Below are positions 9,821 through 16,986 of a DNA stretch of 64,000 nucleotides, piece after piece (the first letter of the stretch is position 1; every line of letters begins with the position of its first letter). Position numbers and translations under genes: made by a program. This stretch comes from PFJX01 sp044227325 (GTDB taxonomy: Bacteria > Pseudomonadota > Gammaproteobacteria > Burkholderiales > Thiobacillaceae). Location of the stretch: the NCBI GenBank assembly GCA_044227325.1, contig JBGAFI010000003.1, forward strand, positions 186,001 through 250,000. Reading direction: 5' to 3'. Under the pieces are notes generated by a model. The model saw nothing but the letters and a program-made list of their open reading frames with translations, did not search any database and was not told where the DNA came from.

Positions 9821-11562
9821 ACCGACTCCGGCACGATGGGCGCCTCGCCGGGCGGCGCGCTTTCCTGGTTGAACGGGGCGTCCGGCGGCAGGGCCATGAA
9901 GCGCAGGGCGCCGGCCATGATGCGGGAGAACACCGGCGCGGCGACCAGGCCGCCGTAGTAATCGCGGCCATTGGGTTCGTCGATCATCACCGCCACCACC
10001 AGGCGCGGGTCGGAGGCGGGCGCGAGGCCGACGAAGGAACTCACATAGCGGTCGCCGACATAGCTGCCGTCCACCAGCTTGTGGGCGGTGCCGGTCTTGC
10101 CCGCGACCCGATAGCCCGCGACCCGCGCCATGGGCGCGGTGCCGCCGTTTTGCGTGACCCGTTCCATCATGGCCAGCACCTCGCGCGCCGCGTCCTTGGA
10201 CATGACCCGGGTGCCGGTGGCGACGCCTTCCCGGCGCAGGGTGGTCAGGCTGGGCATGACGCCCTCGTTGGCGAAGGCGGTGTAGGCGTGGGCCAGTTGC
10301 AGCAGGCTGAGGGAGAGGCCGTGACCGAAGGCCATGGTGGCCTTCTCGATGGGGCGCCAACTGCTGGATGGACGCAGGCGGCCGCTGATCTCGCCGGGCA
10401 GGCCCGATTTCGGCTGGGCGCCGAGGCCGGCGCGGGTGAGCAGTTTCCAGTAATCCTCGCCGCGCATGTCCAGGGCGATCTTGGCCATCGCCACGTTGCT
10501 GGAGACCTGCACGGCGTCGGACACCGAGAGGACGCCCTTGGGGTGGGTGTCGGTGATTTTCTTGTCGCCGATCAGGGTCCAGCCCGGACCGGTGTCGATG
10601 CGGGTTTCCGGGCGCACCACGCCGGCATCCAGCGCCGAGGCGACGAACAGGGGCTTCATGGTGGAGCCGGGCTCGAAACTGTCGGTGACGGCCCGGTTGC
10701 GCACCCGCGCCGGTTCGTATGTGGCGCGGCTGTTGGGGTTGAAGCTGGGCGTGTTGGCGAGGGCGAGGATTTCCCCGGTGCGGGCGTCCAGCACCACCAC
10801 CGCGCCCGCCTTGGCCTGGTTGTGGGTGACCGCGTCGGACAGTTCCCGGTAGGCCAGATACTGGATGTGCTGGTTCAGTGACAGGGCCAGATCGCGGCCG
10901 GGTTTCGGCGCCTTGATGCGTTCCAGGATTTCCACCACGTTGCCGGGCCGGTCCTTCACCACGCGCTGGGAACCGGGCTCGCCGGTGAGCCAGGACTGGT
11001 AGGCGAGTTCCAGCCCTTCCTGGCCGTTGTCCTCGATGTTGGTGATGCCCAGCACGTGGGCGGTCACCTCGCCCGCCGGGTAGTAGCGGCGATAGGCCGG
11101 CTTGGTATGCAGACCGGCGATCTTGAGCGCCTTCGCCTGTTCGGTCTTCGCGGGCTCCACCAAGCGCTCGACGTAGACGAAGGCCTTGGATTTGTCGGCG
11201 AACAGGCGCGCCAGCTGGTCCGGGTTCTTGTCCAGGATGTGGGCCAGGGATTGGATCTGGGCGGGCGTGGGATTCGCTTCGCGCGGATTCGCCCAGAGGG
11301 TTTCCACCGGCGTGCTGACCGCCAGGGGCTCGCCGCGCCGGTCGGTGATCATGCCGCGATAGGCGGGAATGGGCGCGATGCGCTGGGCCCGTTTCTCGCC
11401 CTCGTCGGTGAGGAACTCGCTTTGCCAGACCTGGAGGTAGACCGCCCGCACGGACAGGGCGGCGAAGCCGCTGAACAGCAGGGCCAGGGTCAGGCGCATG
11501 CGCCAGCGCTGCAGGTCCAGATGCAGCAGCGGGTGGGCGCGGTGGTTGGCGCGCTGGCGCAT
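9817..11562 (-). CDS. ftsI: Septal peptidoglycan transpeptidase, class B PBP (PBP3)
   Basis: FtsI crosslinks septal peptidoglycan in the periplasm in complex with FtsW, FtsL, FtsB and FtsQ. After a short basic cytoplasmic tail there is one membrane segment at about residues 22-42. The pedestal domain is followed by the penicillin-binding triad: STMK (in FEPGSTMKPLF), SSN (in VQVSSNVAM) and KTG (in VAGKTGTAHK). The 581 residues are normal. The ATG shares one base with the ftsL stop (TGATG). Confidence 0.96.
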   Translation of the reverse strand: MRQRANHRAHPLLHLDLQRWRMRLTLALLFSGFAALSVRAVYLQVWQSEFLTDEGEKRAQRIAPIPAYRGMITDRRGEPLAVSTPVETLWANPREANPTPAQIQSLAHILDKNPDQLARLFADKSKAFVYVERLVEPAKTEQAKALKIAGLHTKPAYRRYYPAGEVTAHVLGITNIEDNGQEGLELAYQSWLTGEPGSQRVVKDRPGNVVEILERIKAPKPGRDLALSLNQHIQYLAYRELSDAVTHNQAKAGAVVVLDARTGEILALANTPSFNPNSRATYEPARVRNRAVTDSFEPGSTMKPLFVASALDAGVVRPETRIDTGPGWTLIGDKKITDTHPKGVLSVSDAVQVSSNVAMAKIALDMRGEDYWKLLTRAGLGAQPKSGLPGEISGRLRPSSSWRPIEKATMAFGHGLSLSLLQLAHAYTAFANEGVMPSLTTLRREGVATGTRVMSKDAAREVLAMMERVTQNGGTAPMARVAGYRVAGKTGTAHKLVDGSYVGDRYVSSFVGLAPASDPRLVVAVMIDEPNGRDYYGGLVAAPVFSRIMAGALRFMALPPDAPFNQESAPPGEAPIVPESV

Positions 11563-11834
11563 CAGTGCCGCTCCTCCGCGCGCAGGACGTATATCCGGGC
11601 CGGCTCGGGGATCGTCATGTGCAGGCGGCCGCGCGCCACCTCCTCGACCCGGTTGTGCATCAGCCAGGTGGAAATCTCCAGTTGCAACTGGCCCCACTCC
11701 ACATCCAGGTCGCGGCCGTGGGCCTGTTCCGACTGAAGGGTCACAAACAATTTGCGCGCCTGATGGCGCGCGGAGACGACGGAGAGGGCGCAGGCGACGA
11801 GCACCGTGACCAGGAGCAGATTCAGCTTGACCAT
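11562..11834 (-). CDS. ftsL: Cell division protein FtsL
   Basis: FtsL is a small bitopic protein that bridges FtsQB with FtsWI and helps activate septal synthesis. The 90-residue product has a very short cytoplasmic end, a membrane segment at residues 4-20 (NLLLVTVLVACALSVV), then a periplasmic coiled-coil stretch rich in Q, E and L, as in the family. Sequence similarity in FtsL is low, so size, topology and the position between rsmH and ftsI carry the call. Its start lies inside the rsmH tail. Confidence 0.9.
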   Translation of the reverse strand: MVKLNLLLVTVLVACALSVVSARHQARKLFVTLQSEQAHGRDLDVEWGQLQLEISTWLMHNRVEEVARGRLHMTIPEPARIYVLRAEERH

Positions 11835-12790
11835 GCCGCCTCCCTGGACCCGCGCGCCGGCCCGGGCTCGCCGGTCCGCTCGGCGATCCGCATCACCGCG
11901 CTGCGGGCGCGGGGATTCGCGGCGCATTCCGCGTCGTCCGGTTTGATCGCCTTGCCGATCAGGCGCAGGCGGCCGCCGCGCAGGGCGTGGGCGGGCAGGG
12001 GAATCTCGGGCGGCACCGTCTCCCCTTCCGCTTCCGCGCGCATGAACCGCTTCACCATCCGGTCTTCCAAAGAATGAAAACTGATCACCACCAAACGGCC
12101 GCCGGGTTTCAGGCGCCCCACTGCCCGCGGCAACGCCGCTTCGATTTCCTCAAGCTCGCGGTTAATGAAAATCCGCACAGCTTGAAAGGTGCGCGTCGCC
12201 GGATCCTGGCCCCGTTCGCGTGTGCGCACGGCTCCCGCGACCAGGCTTGCGAGTTGGCGGGTTGTGGCGAGCGGCGCGACTTCTCGCGCCTTAACAAGCG
12301 CTCGCGCAACCTGCCTAGCAAACCGCTCTTCGCCATAGTCCCGGACAATGTGTGCAATCTCCTCTTCCGGCGCCTGGTTCAACCATTCCGCGGCGGTCAT
12401 GCCCCGGCTTGTGTCCATGCGCATATCCAGTGGCGCGTCGAAACGGAAGCTGAAGCCCCGTTCCGCCTCGTCCAGTTGCGGGCTGGACACCCCCAAATCG
12501 AACAGCACCCCATCCACCGCCTCGATGCCCCGTTCATCCAGCACCGCGTCCAGGCCGGAAAACGCGGCATGGACGATGGCGAAGCGGGGATCGTCCCAAT
12601 CCGCCGCCGCGGCCACCGCGACCGGATCACGATCCAGGGCGATGAGCCGTCCATCCGGCCCGAGCGCCGCCAGGATCGCCCGGCTGTGGCCGCCCCGGCC
12701 AAAGGTGGCATCCACGTAGATGCCGTCGGGGCGGGGGGCCAATGCCGCGACCGCGCCTTCCAGCAGGACGGAGACATGTCCACCCGTCAC
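11822..12790 (-). CDS. rsmH: 16S rRNA (cytosine1402-N4)-methyltransferase
   Basis: RsmH (MraW) methylates N4 of C1402 in the ribosomal P-site using SAM. The GTG start overlaps the mraZ stop and gives an N-terminus TGGHVSVLLEGAVAALAP matching the family. SAM-site motifs are ATFGRGGHSRAIL near residue 30 and FDLGVSSPQLDEAERGFSF near 100; SFHSLEDRMVKRF near 265 is the C-terminal signature. The 322 residues are typical. Base composition around 12050-12360 is somewhat lower in GC than the flanks, but the frame is intact. Confidence 0.95.
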   Translation of the reverse strand: MTGGHVSVLLEGAVAALAPRPDGIYVDATFGRGGHSRAILAALGPDGRLIALDRDPVAVAAAADWDDPRFAIVHAAFSGLDAVLDERGIEAVDGVLFDLGVSSPQLDEAERGFSFRFDAPLDMRMDTSRGMTAAEWLNQAPEEEIAHIVRDYGEERFARQVARALVKAREVAPLATTRQLASLVAGAVRTRERGQDPATRTFQAVRIFINRELEEIEAALPRAVGRLKPGGRLVVISFHSLEDRMVKRFMRAEAEGETVPPEIPLPAHALRGGRLRLIGKAIKPDDAECAANPRARSAVMRIAERTGEPGPARGSREAAWSS

Positions 12791-13260
12791 AGCGAGAAGC
12801 CCTTGAGCTCCTCGGGCAGGGTGCCGTCCCGGACCGCTTCCGCGATCTGGCTCGGCAACTGGGACGCGGCTTCCATGCGTTCCTGCCAGGCCGCCTCGCT
12901 CCAGACCGCGAACTTGTTGCCCTGGCCCACGAACATCACACCCTTTTCCAGCTTGGCGAACTTGCGCAGCACGGGCGGGACCAGGATGCGCCCGGCGCCG
13001 TCCGGCTCCACGTCCTCGGCGGAGCCGACCACGAGCAGCTTCAGTTGCTGGGTGAGCGGGTTGAAACCGGGCAGGCTGTTGATCTGGCGTTCGAGAATCT
13101 CGAACTCGGGATAGGGGTAGAGCAGCAGGCAGCCGTTGGTCGGGTCGACGGTCAGCATGAGATGGCCGCCGCATTGGGCCGACAGCCGCTCGCGGTACTT
13201 CGCGGGAATGGACAATCGTCCTTTCCCGTCCAGTGCCAGCAGCGTCGATCCCCGAAACAT
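12787..13260 (-). CDS. mraZ: Transcriptional regulator MraZ
   Basis: MraZ is an AbrB-like, ring-forming DNA-binding protein that represses its own dcw promoter by binding GTGGG/TGGGN repeats. The 157 residues show two tandem MraZ domains; each carries the DxxGR signature (ALDGKGRLSIPAKYR near residue 12 and EPDGAGRILVPPVLR near 87). The ATG at 13260 is preceded by GGAGGAG. It is the first gene of the cluster, and likely operator repeats lie 50-90 bases upstream. Confidence 0.96.
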   Translation of the reverse strand: MFRGSTLLALDGKGRLSIPAKYRERLSAQCGGHLMLTVDPTNGCLLLYPYPEFEILERQINSLPGFNPLTQQLKLLVVGSAEDVEPDGAGRILVPPVLRKFAKLEKGVMFVGQGNKFAVWSEAAWQERMEAASQLPSQIAEAVRDGTLPEELKGFSL

Positions 13261-13310
13261 GTTCTCTCTCTCCTCCGTGGTGCACTGGCCGACACAGGGC
13301 CACACAATTA

Positions 13311-13353
13311 CCCACTTCCTCCCACTATAGAGAACACAATTCCCCACCGTCAA
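13311..13353 (-). promoter_or_regulatory. Promoter of the dcw cluster with MraZ-type GTGGG repeats
   Basis: On the minus strand a -35 TTGACG (13348-13353) and a -10 TATAGT (13324-13329) are separated by 18 bases. GTGGG occurs at 13343-13347, inside the spacer, and at 13321-13325 and 13311-13315, the last two exactly 10 bases apart, each followed by AT-containing 5-mers. This is the direct-repeat spacing bound by MraZ in other bacteria, so autorepression of the cluster is likely. Confidence 0.75.
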
Positions 13354-13540
13354 GGCGATAAAACATATATTTTTTCAATGGCTTCAAGGACTTACAGATG
13401 TGATGTGTGGGCAAATATGCTTTCTTATTCGTGTGATATGGGCATAAGTTAAAGTGAAACATTAAGTAGTGGGGCAAAGTGGGGACGGACGCGTCCATGT
13501 CCCCGGGCTGGGGAGGGGAAAAGGGTATTCGAGGGGGAAG
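13354..13540. other. AT-rich intergenic stretch between mraZ promoter and rnpB
   Basis: No gene is supported here. 13360-13465 is clearly lower in GC than the rest of the window. A second pair of GTGGG repeats, on the plus strand and again 10 bases apart, lies at 13469-13473 and 13479-13483. A 24-base G/C dyad (GGGGAC to GTCCCC, 13481-13504) follows; it may close the rnpB transcript, although it has no clear T-run in that direction. Confidence 0.5.
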
Positions 13541-14023
13541 TGGGAGCCGGCCGGTAAGCCGGGTTCTGTCGTGGACAGCCATTCATCTGGGACGCTGGTC
13601 GCCCAGCGCCTCGAGCAGCCTACCCGCAGACTCGGCGGGCCGCCTCAACGTCTGCCTATTTGGCCTTGCTCCGGATGGGGTTTGCCATGCCATCCCTGTT
13701 GCCAGGAATGCGGTGGGCTCTTACCCAATCCACCTTGCGGTGGATTCGAGCGCCCTCGCGGACGCTCGCGCCATTTCAACCTTGCCTGATCCCGCTTCCC
13801 TCGTCGGGGTGGCTCGCGCCTCCCCTCCGAGGGGGACTTTGCCGCTTGCGCGTCCAAGTCCGGGCCATCGGCGGTATGTTTTCTGTTGCACTTTCCGTCG
13901 CCTTGGGCCGGCGACTCGCGTCTCCGGCTTATAGCGCCCAGGCGTTACCTGGCATCCTGCCCTATGGAGCCCGGACTTTCCTCCGCGCGATGAATCGCGC
14001 GGCGGCTGTCTGGCCGACTCCCG
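13541..14023 (-). ncRNA. rnpB: RNase P RNA, bacterial type A, enlarged
   Basis: This is the catalytic RNA of RNase P, which matures tRNA 5' ends. On the minus strand the conserved blocks appear in order: GAGGAAAGTCCGGGCTCC, CATAGGGCAG, the P4-associated region, AGTGCAACAGA, ACCGCCGATGGCCC, GGTAAGAGCCCACCGC, GGCAAACCCCAT, CCGGAGCAAGGCCAAATAG, and the 3' CACGACAGAACCCGGCTTA. About 480 bases is roughly 100 more than E. coli; the surplus lies in the P9 region (extra hairpins such as GGACTT/AAGTCC and CCCCTCGGAGGGG) and in the P12 region (ATCCACC/GGTGGAT). Both ends are estimated from the alignment. Confidence 0.95.
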
Positions 14024-14029
14024 GGCGGC

Positions 14030-14035
14030 AGTATA
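14030..14035 (-). promoter_or_regulatory. -10 element of rnpB
   Basis: TATACT on the minus strand lies about 7 bases before the estimated RNase P RNA 5' end, followed by a G/C-rich discriminator as expected for a stable RNA. The -35 region is weak (TCGCTT about 17 bases upstream). Confidence 0.55.
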
Positions 14036-14076
14036 GGGGGCGGCGGGAGTGAAAGCGAATCAGACCGGGAGGGCGT

Positions 14077-16446
14077 TCAAAACTGTGACCATTCATCCTC
14101 TGGCCCGGAATTGGGATTGGGGGAGAGCTTCTGCATGGCGCGGACCGGGCCGGGGGCGGCGGCGCGGTTGGGCAGGGCCGCCCGGCGCGCGGCGGGAAGC
14201 GCCGGCGCGCGGGCGAGGCGGCCGCCGCCCTCCTCCAGCTTGAACACCGACACCGCCTGGGCCAGGCTGCTCGCCTGGTCCTGCAGGGATTCGGCCGCCG
14301 CCGCCGCTTCCTCCACCAGCGCCGCGTTCTGCTGCGTCGTCTCGTCCATCTGGGCGATCGCCTGGTTCACCTGTTCGATGCCCTGGCTCTGTTCCGTGCT
14401 GGCCGCGCTGATCTCGCCCATGATGTCCGTCACCCGCTTCACCGCGTTGACGATCTCTTCCATGGTGCTGCCCGCCTGTTCCACCAGCTTGTAGCCGTCC
14501 TCCACCTTGTCGACGCTGTCGCTGATGAGGCCCTTGATCTCCTTCGCGGCGGCGGCGCTGCGTTGCGCGAGGCTTCTTACTTCGCCGGCGACGACGGCGA
14601 AGCCTCTGCCCTGTTCGCCGGCACGGGCCGCTTCCACCGCGGCGTTGAGCGCCAGGATGTTGGTCTGGAAGGCGATGCCGTCGATGACGCTGATGATGTC
14701 GGCGATCTTCTTGGAGCTGTCGGCGATGGCGCCCATGGTGTGCACCACCTGGCCCACCACGTCGCCGCCCTTGACGGCGATGTCGGAAGCGCCCTTGGCG
14801 AGTTGGTTGGCCTGCTTGGCGTTGTCGGCGTTCTGTTTCACCGTGGTGGTGAATTGGTCCATGGAGCTGGCGGTCTCTTCCAGGCTGCTGGCCTGGCTTT
14901 CCGTGCGGCTGGACAGGTCGGCGTTGCCGCTGGCGATCTCGCGCGCGGCGGTGTTGATGGCGTCGGTGGCTTCGCGGATCTGGGTGACGATTTCGGTGAG
15001 CTGTTCGCTGGTGGCGTTGGTGTCGTCCTTCAGTTGGCCGAACAGGCCTTGGTAGTCGCCGTCGATGCGTTGGCCGAGGTCGCCCTGGGAGAGGGCCTTG
15101 AGCACCCGGGCGACGTCGTTCATGCCGCGTTCGCTGGTTTCCACCAGTTTGTTGATGCCTTCGGCCAGTTGCAGGAAGAAGCCTTCCTTGCCGGCCAGGC
15201 CGATGCGTTGGCCGAAGTCGCCGGCGGCGGCGGCGTCGACCAGGTCGGCGACTTCCTTTTCGACGGCGACTTCGAGGGTGCGGTCGGCCCATTCGACGAC
15301 GGCGCCCAGACGTTCGCCCTTGTCGTTGAGGACGGGGTTGGCGACCACGGTCATGGTGCGCCCGCCGATGTGGATGGTGCTCTTGTGGGTGCTGGTGAAG
15401 GTGGCGAGCAGGTGCGACTGGTGGCTGGGGGTCTTGTGGAAGGCGTCGATGTTGCTGCCTTGCAGACGCTCGGCGTCGAATTGGGGCAATTGCTTGCGGA
15501 TGTCGCTCTGGGCGTTGCGGAACATGGCTTGCACCGCTCGGTTCATGTAGATGATGTTGCGGCCGTTGTCCGCCACCATCACGTTCGCCGATACATTGTC
15601 CAGCGCTATCTTGATGCGCAGGGATTCCTCGGCCTGGCGGCGGGTTTCGGCCAGATCGAAGCCGACACGGATATGCAGCGATTTGAGCGCGGACAACACC
15701 TGGCCGACCTCGTTGTCGGCGCCGGCCTCGGTGGAGACGTCCATGTTGCCCTGGGCGATCTGGAACATGTCCGTAGCGGCCTTGCGCAGCGGGGCGCTGA
15801 AGGCGTTCAGGGCGCGGGCGGCCAGCAGCGCGCCCAGTGCCAGCGAAACCGCGTTCAGGACGATGCCGGGCCAGCCGCCCAGGCCCGCCAGCGCGCCCAC
15901 GAGCGGCACCCCGCCGGAGATCAGCACGACGTAGAGCAAGCGCGACCTCAAGGACAGGGAGGCGAGACCACGCCACCAGGCCGCGAACACGCCGGCGGAG
16001 ACCACCGCGCCCTCGTGCACCATGACATTGCCCGCCCGGCCTTCGCGCACGTCGCGGTAGATGTGTTCGGCGGCGTCGATTTCCGCGCGGGAAGGCGCGG
16101 TGCGCACCGAGATGTAGCCGGTGACCATGCCGTTCTCGACGATGGGCGTGGCGTTGGCCCGGACCCAGTAATGGTCGCCATTCTTGCACCGGTTCTTGAC
16201 CAGACCGCTCCAGGGCTTGCCGCGCGCCAGCGTATCCCAGAGATCCTTGAACGCGGCCGCCGGCATGTCCGGGTGCCGCACCAGGTTGTGCGGGGCGCCC
16301 AGCAGTTCGGCCTCGCTGAAGCCGCTGATGTCGATGAAGGTCTTGTTGACGTAGGTGATGACACCCCGGGTGTCGGTCTTGGAAACAATGAATTCACTTT
16401 TCGGAAACGGCCGCTCCACTCCGGTGACGGGTAGGTTCTGGCGCAT
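14077..16446 (-). CDS. Methyl-accepting chemotaxis protein with two PAS domains (Aer-like)
   Basis: A 789-residue receptor that signals to CheA/CheW. It begins like Aer-type energy sensors (MRQNLPVTGVERPF), with a PAS domain at about 10-125 containing RHPDMPAAAFKDLW, a hydrophobic membrane region near 160-210, a HAMP segment, a second PAS (about 280-400), a second HAMP-like linker, and the signalling hairpin tip QTNILALNAAVEAARAGEQG. The start with AGGAG upstream was chosen over an earlier ATG. The last residues, EWSQF, fit the xWxxF pentapeptide that tethers CheR and CheB in E. coli receptors, although neither gene is nearby. The cofactor of the PAS domains (FAD or other) cannot be read from sequence alone. 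Confidence 0.92.
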   Translation of the reverse strand: MRQNLPVTGVERPFPKSEFIVSKTDTRGVITYVNKTFIDISGFSEAELLGAPHNLVRHPDMPAAAFKDLWDTLARGKPWSGLVKNRCKNGDHYWVRANATPIVENGMVTGYISVRTAPSRAEIDAAEHIYRDVREGRAGNVMVHEGAVVSAGVFAAWWRGLASLSLRSRLLYVVLISGGVPLVGALAGLGGWPGIVLNAVSLALGALLAARALNAFSAPLRKAATDMFQIAQGNMDVSTEAGADNEVGQVLSALKSLHIRVGFDLAETRRQAEESLRIKIALDNVSANVMVADNGRNIIYMNRAVQAMFRNAQSDIRKQLPQFDAERLQGSNIDAFHKTPSHQSHLLATFTSTHKSTIHIGGRTMTVVANPVLNDKGERLGAVVEWADRTLEVAVEKEVADLVDAAAAGDFGQRIGLAGKEGFFLQLAEGINKLVETSERGMNDVARVLKALSQGDLGQRIDGDYQGLFGQLKDDTNATSEQLTEIVTQIREATDAINTAAREIASGNADLSSRTESQASSLEETASSMDQFTTTVKQNADNAKQANQLAKGASDIAVKGGDVVGQVVHTMGAIADSSKKIADIISVIDGIAFQTNILALNAAVEAARAGEQGRGFAVVAGEVRSLAQRSAAAAKEIKGLISDSVDKVEDGYKLVEQAGSTMEEIVNAVKRVTDIMGEISAASTEQSQGIEQVNQAIAQMDETTQQNAALVEEAAAAAESLQDQASSLAQAVSVFKLEEGGGRLARAPALPAARRAALPNRAAAPGPVRAMQKLSPNPNSGPEDEWSQF

Positions 16447-16486
16447 CGGGATTCTCCTGCTGGGATGGGATGTTGCCGGGAGGGGC

Positions 16487-16966
16487 TCAGGCTGTCGCTT
16501 CAACCAGAGCCATTTCCTGGCTGGTCATGAGTTGTTCGATGTCCACCATGATGATCATGCGTTCTTCCACCGTGCCCAGTCCCAGGATGTAGCGGGTGTC
16601 CAGGATCGAGCCGAACTCGGGGGCCGGATGCAGGCTGTCGGAATTCAGCTGGATCACGTCGGAAACGCCATCCACCACGACACCCATGACCCGCTTGCCG
16701 ATGTTGAGGATGATGACCACGGTGAACTGGTCGTAGGTGGGTTCGGCCAGGTTGAACTTGATGCGCAGGTCGACGATGGGGACGATGACGCCGCGCAGGT
16801 TGATGACGCCCTTGATGAACGGCGGCGCGTTGGCGATCTTGGTGACCGCCTCGTAGCCGCGGATCTCCTGGACCTTGAGGATATCGATGCCGTACTCCTC
16901 CTTGCCCAGGGTGAAGGTCAGGTACTCCCCGGAAGCCGGCACGCCGGCGCTGTCCACGATGTCCAT
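16487..16966 (-). CDS. cheW: Chemotaxis coupling protein CheW
   Basis: CheW links receptors to the CheA kinase in the polar array. The 159 residues form one CheW domain; GVINLRGVIVPIVDLRIKF near residue 53 is the family signature and GLGTVEERMIIMVDIEQLM the C-terminal strand pair. AAGGAG precedes the ATG. It lies between cheA and the Aer-like receptor on the same strand, so a single transcript is likely. Confidence 0.96.
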   Translation of the reverse strand: MDIVDSAGVPASGEYLTFTLGKEEYGIDILKVQEIRGYEAVTKIANAPPFIKGVINLRGVIVPIVDLRIKFNLAEPTYDQFTVVIILNIGKRVMGVVVDGVSDVIQLNSDSLHPAPEFGSILDTRYILGLGTVEERMIIMVDIEQLMTSQEMALVEATA

Positions 16967-16986
16967 GTCGTTCGCTCCTTAAAGGC

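Noticed and set aside
13385..13460. Start of a small gene in the AT-rich stretch near mraZ
   Set aside because: No ribosome site with a frame of useful length; the composition fits a regulatory region.
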